A stretch of DNA of 64,000 nt. Origin: Tubiluchus corallicola (taxonomy: Eukaryota; Priapulida; Priapulimorpha; Priapulimorphida; Tubiluchidae). Both the position numbers and the translations under genes were made by a program. Below, piece by piece: positions 35,326-45,577 of the stretch (positions are counted from its first letter, which is position 1; each line of letters starts with the position of its first letter). The notes beneath the pieces are model-generated. The model did not search any database, had not been told where the DNA came from, and saw nothing but the letters and a program-made list of their open reading frames with translations. The DNA lies in assembly GCA_030141605.1 (NCBI GenBank), contig JAQGDQ010000244.1, positions 248,001-312,000 on the forward strand, written 5' to 3'.

Positions 35326-36034
35326 CTTTAAATTGCTTTAATTTAGCCAAAGGAACTCGTTACTCAAGACACGTTTGCGAGCGCAATTTCAGTCTTTCTC
35401 GACTTATATACCTACTACCATGCGAAGTTTATCTGTTACCAAACTGTGTCACCTGTTTCTTTCTCAAGATAAGCTAAAGTTGTTGAAGCTGGTGGCCCGT
35501 TACTGGCACGGACGCCGAATTCAAAAATCGTGCATCCAGGTGCTAATCAACGACTGGAAAATCTTGCGCATGCGCTTTTATTTAATTTATTAAATTAATG
35601 AGGTGACTTAATGCCAGGTTATTTCTTTCTTTAACTGATCAATTTGAAAGCTCAGAGAATGAGTAACTTGGTATCAAACCATACTTTAGTCTAGTTCACT
35701 ATCGCATTGCTAGTAATTTGAGTTGCCCTGGAATGAGTAACTTTGTTCTAAGGCCCGTTTCACATTGAGGACGTCAAGGAATCTTTTCAGAAAATCAGAA
35801 AATATTTGAAATAATACGCAGTAAGAAAGGTCATTTCACAGTGAAACCGCGCGCCCAGTTAGCTGCACGTATTTACAAGTTTTACACTGAAAATCATATC
35901 TAAATTAAGTTATACTTGCCGTATTTCTCATATACAAAGTACAATTAATAATGTTAATCAATGTAATGTCAGACCTGTTTGTTTTTTTAAAAAAAGTTCT
36001 ACTAACCACTTCAAAATCGGAAAATATACATGCA
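35326..36034. other. Upstream region of lectin gene, no clear promoter
   Basis: About 700 bp upstream of the minus-strand ATG. CTTATATA-like sequence near 35402 (TATATAAG on the minus strand) could be a TATA box about 75 bp before the ATG. Nothing else recognised. Confidence 0.3.
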
Positions 36035-36578
36035 TAATGTAATATAATGTAATGTAATATAATATAATGTAATGTAATGTAATGTAATGTAATGTAATGT
36101 AATGTAATGTAATGTAATGTAGTGTAGTGTAGTGTAGTGTAGTGTAGTGTAGTGTAGTGTAGTGTAGTGTAGTGTAGTGTAGTGTAGTGTAGTGTAGTGT
36201 GATGTAATGTAATGTAATGTAATGTAATGTAATGTAATGTAATGTAATGTAATGTAATGTAATATAATGTAATATAATATAATATAATATAATATAATAT
36301 AATATAATATAATATAATATAATATAATATAATATATAATATAATATAATATAATATAATATAATATAATATAATATAATATAATATAATATAATATAAT
36401 ATAATATAATATAATATAATATAATATAATATAATATAATATAATATAATATAATATAATATAATATAATATAATATAATATATTATAATATAATATAAT
36501 ATAATATAATATAATATAATATAATATAATATAATATAATATAATATAATATAATATAATATAATATAATATAATATA
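36035..36578. repeat. Pentanucleotide array (AATGT/AGTGT/AATAT)n
   Basis: About 545 bp of 5-bp units in blocks: AATGT, then AGTGT (36120-36199), AATGT again, then AATAT with two small phase slips. Block structure indicates spread of point mutations by slippage. The long ILYYI/TLHY frame on the minus strand is a repeat by-product. Confidence 0.95.
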
Positions 36579-37365
36579 TAGTATATAATAATATATGCGT
36601 GTGTTATTTTTTTCTTTTTCACGAATATACCTATCAATGTTGCATTAATTAAACATAAAATCATCAGTATTATTAGGGAGATTAAATCTTATAATTTTAT
36701 GCTGAAATCTGTTACTGCAATCGTTATTCGTGAAATAAGAAAGAATTAATTGAGTTGGTTAGAATTAAGACTGAACTCCGCGAGGATTCCTCTTGTAAAT
36801 GGAATACGCAGCATTTCTACTATTTGGCAAAATTCCTCACGAGGAGGACGCATAGCTTCTAGCTCACCAGGAACGGCACAAAGAATTTAGCCGCGCGTTC
36901 TTAAGGTTCAGTTGGAGCATCATTGCATATCGCTTTCTGTTGCACGCTAGCAGGCAGAACTTTTCCTGACGATGAATCTTTATAATGAAAATTTAACACA
37001 TTTTATTATATGGTGGATTGTTTATGAAACGAATATCGTTCTTGTCATAAATTATTTAAACGTGAATTTATTACTTTTTTGGCGAATCACAAACACCAAG
37101 TATTGAATTTATTAAATTGTTTGAGCTTTTGTGAACTTGTGTCTTTGTCGTGTATTCTGTAGTTAACACTAATTATATTGCAAATTTTTAAATAAGTAAT
37201 CGTATTGTAATGATCTAAAGACATACAATCGCTTTTGTTTTTTATGATATTATTTCATAACTTTTTATTAAATGCAGAAAAGTGGTTTAATTTTTTTACC
37301 TACATATATGTTTCGTCTTTCACACCTTTACTTTATATTTGTCATGTACAGTTAACCTGCAGTGT
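36579..37365. other. Intergenic sequence, nothing recognised
   Basis: AT-rich sequence between two tandem arrays; no supported feature. Confidence 0.35.
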
Positions 37366-38068
37366 AGTGTAACTTACAGTACTGTAACCAGCATGAGTAC
37401 TGCAGACTGGAGTTAACTTACAGTACTGTAACCAGCATGAGTACTGCAGACTGGAGTTAACTTACAGTACTGTAACCAGCATGAGTACTGCAGACTGGAG
37501 TTAACTTACAGTACTGTAACCAGCATGAGTACGACTGAGTTTAATTACAGTACTGCAACCAACATGAGTACTGGAGACTGGAGTTAACTTACAGTACTGT
37601 AACCAGCATGAGTACTGCAGACTGGAGTTAACTTACAGTACTGTAACCAGCATGAGTACTGCAGACTGGAGTTAACTTACAGTACTGTAACCAACATGAG
37701 TACTGGAGACTGGAGTTTACTTACATACTGTAACCAGCATGAGTACAGATGGATTAACTTACAGTACTAACCAATGACCGAGTTTACCAGTACTGTAACC
37801 AGCATGAGTACTGGAGACTGGAGTTTACTTACAGTACTGTAACCAGCATGAGTACTGCAGACTGGAGTTAACTTACAGTACTGTAACCAGCATGAGTACT
37901 GCAGACTGGAGTTAACTTACAGTACTGTAACCAGCATGAGTACTGGAGACTGGAGTTAACCTACAGTACTGTAACCAGCATGAGTACTGGAGACTGGAGT
38001 TAACCTACAGTACTGTAACCAGCATGAGTACTGGAGACTGGAGTTAACCTACAGTACTGTAACCATCA
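37366..38068. repeat. 44-bp minisatellite, about 16 copies
   Basis: The unit comprises GTAACCAGCATGAGTACTG, CAGACTGGAGTTAAC and TTACAGTACT. GTAACC sites at 37384 and 37428 give the period. Variants (GGAGACTGGAG, CCTACAG) cluster at the right end; three or four units near 37540 and 37740-37790 are eroded. Confidence 0.9.
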
Positions 38069-38439
38069 TGAGTTTTTCGTGTAAAATGTGAATCATTTTA
38101 ATTACTAATTTGGTGCTGCTTTTACTGTTAATGCGTTGAATTTATTGTAGTGTGCATCAATTCAAAATAAATTGTTTAGTATTAATATAAAAGTTTGACG
38201 TCATAAGGTGGTAATTACTAGACCACATCGTGAAAACAGCAAAACATATTTTGCAGGACGTCAAGTTTATTATAAAAATATTGTGAGATTTATTTGGAAT
38301 TATTGCATATTAGAATAAATTCTAAACTACTATTGGATTTATTTCGAATTGCGTGTATTGCACATTACAATAAATTCAGTGCAGCAAAATTAGCTGCAAA
38401 AACAGGGTTAGTAATTGGACGAGTGACCGGTCTCTCTCA

Positions 38440-38616
38440 CATATCAGATTGTTTAATCTAGTGGTCGCACGTCTGCTTTCCGTCTGGGAAGTCGTGAGTT
38501 CGATACAGAGGCCGTGTCATACCAAAGACTAAAAAATTGTACCTGCCGTTGCCCTGCCTTGCACGTCTGCAAAAGTTTATGTTAATTGTTTATCTAAAAG
38601 ACGTTATAATAATAAT

Positions 38617-38617
<1 letters not shown>
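38440..38617 (+). mobile_element. tRNA-derived SINE (probable)
   Basis: ATCTAGTGGTCGCACGTCTG resembles a pol III box A region, and GTGAGTTCGATAC about 35 bp further on resembles box B (GGTTCGANTCC). A tRNA-unrelated body follows, then ATAATAATG and a (TAG)n tract as a possible 3' tail. No target duplication identified. Confidence 0.5.
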
Positions 38618-38652
<35 letters not shown>

Positions 38653-38654
38653 GC

Positions 38655-38689
<35 letters not shown>

Positions 38690-38934
38690 TAGTGCAGTAG
38701 TAGTGACAGTAATAGTAGCAGTAGTAGTAGCAGTAGTAGTAGTGTAGTAGTAGTAGCAGTAGTAGTAGTAGCAGTAGTAGTAGTAGTAATAGTAGTAGTA
38801 GCAGTAGCAGTAGTAGTAGCGGTAGTAGTAGTGTAGTAGTAGTAGCAGTAGTAGTAGTAGTAGTAGCAGTAGTAGTAGTAGTAATAGTAGTAGTAGCAGT
38901 AGTAGTAGTAGTAGCAGTAGTAGTAGTAGTAGCG

Positions 38935-38989
<55 letters not shown>

Positions 38990-39196
38990 GAGTAGTAGTA
39001 GTAGTTGTAGTAGTTGTAGTAGTAGTGGTAGTAGTAGTGTAGTAGTAGTAGCAGTAGTAGTAGTAGTAACAGTAGTAGTAGCAGTAGTAGTAGTAGTAGC
39101 GGTAGTAGTAGTAGTAGGAGTAGTAGTAGTAGTAGTAGTAGGAGTAGTAGTAGTAGTAGTAGTTGTAGTAGTTGTAGTAGTAGTGGTAGTAGTAGT
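38618..39196. repeat. (TAG)n trinucleotide array with CAG/AAT/GGT interruptions
   Basis: About 580 bp of TAG units with regularly recurring CAG and longer block duplications (for example the TAGTGTAGTAGTAGTAGCAG stretch repeats). It follows directly on the SINE-like sequence. The poly-Thr and poly-Leu frames on the minus strand are by-products. Confidence 0.95.
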
Positions 39197-39745
39197 AACA
39201 GTATATCGTGGTGAGTTGCGAAGTATGAATAAGTATAATAACGAGTTCATCTTTTTCAAATGTAGACGTATTTTATTAATTATCGGAGTATAACGTAAAT
39301 TAAAAGTACATTTCTTTAAATTTTAATAACAATTAAATAACGCTTTTTAATAATATGCATAGTCGAGAGGTTCAATTTATAATGTGCGTGTGGTTGATGT
39401 AAGCTCTGGTTAGACATTAGCCTTGCTAAATGTGGAAAGTGACTTGATTCAACTTACAAACAAACTGCTTTGAGAAACTCTAGAAATTTTATTTACGAAC
39501 TTTCAAAAATTAACCTTATTACATCAAACTAATCTAAATCATCACAGCATCTAAACGAACTGAACGACTACCACTAGTTACCACAATAATATTGCACGAA
39601 TTTATCAAGAATGAATTAAATAACAATTTTACAGACATGCTGTCTTCATAATGCCTCGCATGATAAGTAATTCTCATGACGATATCAAACAGCTACGTTT
39701 GAAATTGTGGACCTTTGTGGCTTCCATTATAAATGTATTGTGCAG
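39197..39745. other. Intergenic sequence and lectin 3' region
   Basis: AT-rich sequence between the TAG array and the lectin stop codon. On the minus strand it should hold the lectin 3' UTR; no clear signal chosen. Confidence 0.35.
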
Positions 39746-41569
39746 CTACGGTCTGGCTTCACAAGGATCGCGCGTTTCGCAGATGTAACCATGGACGTTT
39801 TTAGCGTCTTCACCCTGGCATCCGTAATCAATCCATTCCCAATTACTGTCCTTATTCATTGCCATGCAGTCGTGTGCAGGATTTATCCCGTTTGGCGCGC
39901 CCGGCCCCTGGAAACACATATAAGTTAAGTAAGTTTAAAAACCTGTCAAAGTCGACAGAATAAAAGATGTAGTAGAACTAACCATGTCAGTAAAAATGGA
40001 TGAAGCGAGGTGAGTGTACATAACAATTCAATTTTTATTTTTTTACTTTGACATGGTTAACTGATTTTCTCTCACAGCAGCAGACCTAATAACGAAATAA
40101 CAAAGTAACGGCCTAGCAAAAAAACGAAATATTATAATGTATTTGGGATTCACAAATCGAAAACTTGATAAAATTAGAAACCTAGCTATAATTGGTAATT
40201 TAAAATTTGTCAGACAACCCCTAAAAATTAACAAAACAAAAAACGAACACCAAGTACCTACAACACAATTATCTCAGGTAGGTTAGGCCTTCGACTTTTA
40301 TAAGTTCTAGAATTACGTACCAATTTGAGTAACCAGACAGAGGTACACCAAAGCCCCACCAGTACCAATCAAATTCTCGAGCTAGATCAGTGCCACCTAC
40401 CCACGGAGTGAAATCTACAAAAATCAAAGAAGAGTAATAATGTTGTGTAGTTTCACTTGTTGTACTGTATAGTACTCTCAGTCTCAGTCGTAATTACCGC
40501 GAAAATATCCAATAAATCCATCATTTGTAGGCCTAAACCACGTTGGGACGTAACCAGGTTCTAAAGTTAAGGGGAGCAAGCACCTAAAAAAGGCGCCGTA
40601 ATACATACCAAAAGGCACCCTGACACATGAAGCAATTGTTGTGTTTGTCTGTCACAACAGATGGTATCAGCATGTGACAAGATTATTACAATACTTAGCC
40701 TAAATGAGTTGCGTAAATGCATACTTATTTCAAAAATACTGGAAGCAGGTTGGTCAAATAAAGTAAAAAAGTTGGTTGTTGAAAAGGTGCAAATCTTGAA
40801 AAATGTGTGGTGCGGTTGCTCCCCCTTGCTCGGATATTAGCTACGCCACTGATACCAACATTAAAATGTTTGTAGCATCATTTTGTCAGTGGTTCTTCTT
40901 TGACGTAATATTTTGACGCAATACAAAAGGTATAAAGATATAGTGTACTCACTGTTGCCGAAATTTATGAGGATATTTGCCCTGAGAAATAATTGCTCAC
41001 GGCGGCTGTCGATGCCCACCAATGTGGCATTTTCTTTAATGCATCTTTGCTCGGCTTCAAACCAGTTTAGTGGTGATTCCTGGCCGAAATAATAGCAATG
41101 GTCTTCGAAGGAAATCCAACCGTCGTTACACGTCTGTGCTGTCACCCCTGAAAATTAGCAGTTTGCAATTTCACAAATATCATTAGTATGACATAAATAT
41201 AACCTTACTAGAATGAATTAAAATCTGTAGTAGCGGTGTTAGTGCAGTAGCGATATTAGTAACTGCGCTTTACATGTAATTTCAGTTTGTACTGTTGTTC
41301 TGATACATGTCATATGACTGTGACTGTTGCAGTGCTTCTGTGAAAAAGTTACAGCTACGAAACAGTTAGTTACTGTTACTCTTCGTACAAAATATTAATT
41401 TAGAAGACGCTTCAATACCTACATTCCGATGCAGTGAGAGTACAATACATTAAATCAAACTATCATTAGACGACAAAGATAAAAGCTCTAGTAGAAATAT
41501 CTGAAAGATTTAGAGATACTTACCCCATACAAATGTCAGAATTGCAAAAACTAAAAACTGCGACTTCAT
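39746..41569 (-). CDS. Secreted C-type lectin, 4 exons (paralogue)
   Basis: Minus-strand exons are 41569-41524 (ATG and signal peptide), 41147-40953, 40414-40317 and 39907-39746 (stop TAG). The signal peptide MKSQFLVFAILTFVWGVTA precedes a single lectin domain: TCNDGWISFEDHCYYFGQ, NWFEAEQRC, LVGIDSRREQLFLRAN, PWVGGTDLARE, WYWWGFGVPLSGYSNW, GPGAPNGINPAHDCM, SNWEWIDYGC and HGYICE. The first exon is 46 bp in both lectins and exon sizes match closely. At the end of exon 3 the strong donor GTACGT would shift the frame; the next donor, TAC|GTAATT, restores it, so I used 40317. The EPN-type triplet is replaced by APN, so the sugar preference is open. Confidence 0.82.
40539..40851. mobile_element. 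hAT-like MITE, degenerate left end
   Basis: The right end TAGCTACGCCACTG is a typical hAT terminus. The left end CACGTTGGGACGTAACCAGG is a weak inverted match. GGGGAGCAAGC on the left mirrors GCTCCCCCTTGCT on the right. No target duplication seen. Lies in lectin intron 2. Confidence 0.5.
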
Positions 41570-42569
41570 TTTGATATAGTTTGTAATGTGACAAGCCAAG
41601 AGTCATGTAAGATGCATGTAAGCACGAACGAATTTCTAAATTCGTCACCCTGGATATTGATATGTAGGTAAATTCCCTTTCGCAAAATATTTGGACACTT
41701 GTTTATCTATTAAAATTGTGTCACCTGTTCTATTCTCATAGGGCTATTAAAAAAGCTGCTGGCGGCGCATGATAGCAAGACATTATAACGGCAATCGGCA
41801 ATTTTTTAATGCTGAAAGTTAATAACTTGTCGTAATAAGAGAGTTTCTCTAGATATTGAACGAATAAATGTTCAAAAAATAATATAATTCGGTTTGGTGA
41901 GCTGGACAACATTCAGACAGGCGATTAGTGACAAAAACAACTTGTCCACAACTTCTTACGACTTTTTCAATCAAAGCATTTGCAGCACAGTTAAAAATAC
42001 TCTCCCGTTGACAGTCATATTATTGTTATATTGCCATACGTCTAAATTGCCAAAGGACAGGCTTAACTACAGTACACTCTCGCAGCTCTTGTGACAGTTA
42101 AATTTATGACAAAAATAAAGTAAAAAATTAAAACATTTTAATCAAAAAATGTTTTGTTTATAAAATTTATTAGGTCTTGTAGTATTCTCATATTTCATAC
42201 TGGACCATAGGTGACAGAAAAATATTTGTCACCTTAAAGTAACAATAAACATCAGCAACTGGGGCCACGTGGGCCTAAATTTTTATTTAAAGGTAAGAAT
42301 CTTTTTAGCAAACAGAACTAGTGTGCTGTGTATACATAGATAACAAAACTAGGTCTTTGGATGTCAGAGATAGTGATTGGGAATTTCCAAAATTTCAGTG
42401 TTACAAGGTCTTTTAGCTGTCACAGATATTTCAAAATCCTAAGTGATCCGCTCAACCTAATTTTGTTATCGGACTGACGGTTTATTTACGTCGCGAGTTG
42501 AAGCCTTGGGGTCCTAGCCGTGACAGTTGCAAAAATGGTGTTTAAAAAACAAGCTTATACAATGTTTCC
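41570..42569. other. Upstream region of the second lectin, nothing else recognised
   Basis: AT-rich sequence. Short open frames show no protein features, and no promoter element can be assigned. Confidence 0.35.
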
Positions 42570-43045
42570 TTAACTCCTTCAGGGCCGCACCATTGAAAAT
42601 TGGTCTTATAAGACCTATGACTTTACTGCTACTGTATGAGCACAGACATAACTAATTACTTATAAATTGGATATTGTTCTATTCAGGTAAATCATGGCCA
42701 TTCAATCATGCTATGTGTCTAGGCATCTATAAAACATGCTTTTTTCAGGCACTCAGCCTTACCCTATCAAGTTGGTCAGTCTGGTGTACACTTGCGCGAT
42801 CGTGCACACTACTTTCCTGGTCGTTGGGTGATGCTTGCTATAGCCCAAACACTGCAGGTATTGGAAGCTTTTTTCCAATTTTTTGTAAATGTAATCTATG
42901 TAAGGTAAGCAACTGCACTTCATATATAACTTTGCATGAAAGCGCAAATTATCAAAATAATATAGTGTAATCGTTGCTTAATGAAAGTAGTTCTTCATGA
43001 ACCCAAGCAAAATGCAGCGAAAGCTTACGGTTCTGAAGGAGTTAA
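42570..43045. mobile_element. piggyBac-type MITE with TTAA target
   Basis: TTAA|CTCCTTCAGGGCCG on the left and CGGTTCTGAAGGAG|TTAA on the right form inverted ends that match at 12 of 14 positions. The element proper is 42574-43041 (468 bp). Subterminal TTATAAGACCTATGAC is also typical. No transposase frame is present. Confidence 0.8.
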
Positions 43046-45525
43046 ATGGTCAGCAGTAACTGCTGATTTCACATGCACAAAAATAAAAACAAATCGCATA
43101 AAAGCAAAGGTTACTGTTAAACTTTGTGTTCGATGGTTTCGCCTAACTGTGCAAGAAAGCCTACATGCCTTAAAGATGCTTGCAGCTATGATCCAACTGT
43201 CTCGCGGCTCTCGCGTACCCGTCAGAAAATTATTCTAAATCCAACATATGTGAAGCCGTGCAAAATGTTACAGTTTGCATTCAAACATCTCCTTATTGTT
43301 TTTCCAGTTAAGGGAACTGGAAATTGGACGTTTTTAGGTCATTGTGATTTGGTCATTGTCATATTGTCATGTTACGCTATAATCATCGTTGCTACTAGTT
43401 TTACTTTTGTCGTCAAAATTGAATAACGTTATGTTGATATTGGCATAACTACTGTAATAATTATTATAATAAAATTAAATTGTAATCTGATATTGTGTTC
43501 GAGATTTCGAGTCAGGCCTGAGACTTGTCGCTGTAAGAGCGTTATTGTTTCACTTGCCGCAAAGGCGTCGAACTTGAAAACGAAAGTCTTGCCACTGCAA
43601 TCAGTGCATGCTGCAAAGATTTTGTAGCAGACGATAATGGGAACGTGTCTGATAAGCAGCAGAAGCTTTAAATTTTAATATTAGATCACTTTATCGCTAA
43701 AATTATTAACTTAATATTAACCTGTTAAAAAGCGGCATATCAAATTCAGGTATTGGGAAAAATTGTGTATATATATATAGTGACGTGAAATAATATTCGT
43801 TACTTTTATGAATTAGCATACATGTGTGGTTGTTCCTGTTTCTCATTGTTGGAATTATACAAATGAATTTAAATGATACTCACTGAGTATGACAACCTTA
43901 AATTTAATTATCATTACCATACCGTAGCCGAATTCCTATGTCTGTTGTGGTAAACAGGCGCGCAATATTTTGCCAACTTTGTTGTGTGATGAGAACTACT
44001 TGGTATCGTATCATCAACAAACTGAAAATAGACTACTATGCACCCAAATAAATGAAAAGAAATCCTTCATGTATTTAAACAAATTTCGTTTAACTGGGTA
44101 GCTAAATGCTATATCAATAAATTCGAGGGCAATATTGTTACAATAAGCGGAAATCTTACAGTTACTTTTAATCTTACGGCTGCACAGGGAAGTCCAGGTG
44201 CTGTGCTACTGCAATGAAATACTCAAACCATCCAATTGTATGAGTTAGTAACATTTGTAGTTTTTACTATCATCAACTCTGGATTCCATGCTCAAGTTTA
44301 GCAGGTTAGAAGATCTGTGTCTGATGGTGTGCTAGAACAAGTGTCCGGGCACCAAATTGTATTTCATGAATATTTGAGGTTTTGAAGGCGGTTTTAACAA
44401 CCAAAATTTTTTGAATTTCAGTCATGAGAACAATGAGATAGATCTATCATGTGCGTTCCGAAAATAGCGTTTTTAGGCAGGATATTTCCGTTATATATAA
44501 TCGGTTTTGGGGATATGCGTTAAGAATAATTTGGTTCTTTAGCATTTTTAAAATTCCATTTATGTTCGATTAGCATAAGGGATTTATTTCATTTTGCGAA
44601 AGTAGGCATCTGGGAAAAATTGCATAAGTTTATATAAAATTTGATTTGAGTTTTAACAACATTAAATAATTTAAATTCGAATGCTGTTACATAATAAAAG
44701 TATTTATCCTTTATTTCCATTCAACAAAGCAAAAGGCCTAATTATGTAAAAACAAAAGACTGAATAGAATGCTTGCAATGGGGGGGGGTCTGTTTGCACC
44801 ACCGTGTTTCTTGATTATAAATCTTTATTTTCCAGTATATCACATGTATTTTTTGCTTTTTTTTCTTTTCTTTTGTATTATTCAAAAACAGAAGGATTCT
44901 CATTCTACTGTGCAGTAAAATCCCCGTATTTTGCCCGAACTACTGCTATCGTCAAGAGCAAGGGTAAAAGTGTAAGAATAATAATTATTTATTTTTTTAT
45001 AGTTTTGATCAGTTACTGTTGATTTTGCAGACCACCAACATTGAAGACGGGATCTATGAGTGTCGATTCTAGTTTTATTTCCAAAATGAAACATTCTGTA
45101 AGTGGCTTTCGATCATGCTAATTTGAACGCGTAATTCGTTTTTATTATTTATTATTCAAAAACAGAAACATTCTCATTCTGAATGTAAACTCTCCTTTCA
45201 ACTGATGTCAGGTCGAATGTTAAACGGTTTTGAACGTCGTGTTAGCATCACCACATGTCATATAAACGATATAAACGAGCGTTTTGCAATACAAAGAAAG
45301 AGATTATATTGTACTAAGTACCTTCCAAGTTGTTAAAAACATACTTATTGGTTAATGAATAGAATGTGTCGAGAATATAAATTGACAGACTCAAGCTTTA
45401 GAAAGGTAGAGTATTCCAACGTAGTTCATGTAAACTTGAAAAAAACGTTTGCTATGTCAATATAAATGGACTGGTGAACAATGAGTGATTCCCAATTTAA
45501 TGAGAATTATGTTTTATTATTGCAG
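43046..45525. other. Intergenic sequence with a short local duplication
   Basis: Mostly unremarkable AT-rich DNA. TTATTATTCAAAAACAGAA...ATTCTCATTCT occurs at about 44875 and again at about 45155, a local duplication. Small open frames here (for example DGIYECRF near 45050) are too short to call as exons. Confidence 0.35.
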
Positions 45526-45532
45526 TGCCGTC

Positions 45533-45539
45533 TATAAAA
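45533..45539 (+). promoter_or_regulatory. Possible TATA box TATAAAA
   Basis: TATAAAA lies 45 bp before the ATG at 45578 and could set a very short leader. Alternatively the preceding TTATTATTGCAG (ending 45525) is an acceptor and this is a 5' UTR exon. The sequence does not decide. Confidence 0.35.
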
Positions 45540-45577
45540 ACTTTCAAAACTTCCACACTTCTTGATAAACCGATATA

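Noticed and set aside
36011-36664. 217-residue open frame rich in ILYY and TLHY
   Set aside because: It is translation of a pentanucleotide array.
38594-39259. 221-residue poly-Thr/poly-Leu frame
   Set aside because: It is translation of the (TAG)n array on the minus strand.
42674-43426. Open frames of 85-100 residues around the piggyBac MITE
   Set aside because: No transposase motifs (DDD triad context) or other protein features; the element is a short MITE.
44804-45065. Possible Ig-like exons (FYCAVKSPYFARTTA and DGIYECRF)
   Set aside because: Too short, no convincing joined domain, and one piece is followed at once by a stop; the DNA shows a local duplication instead.
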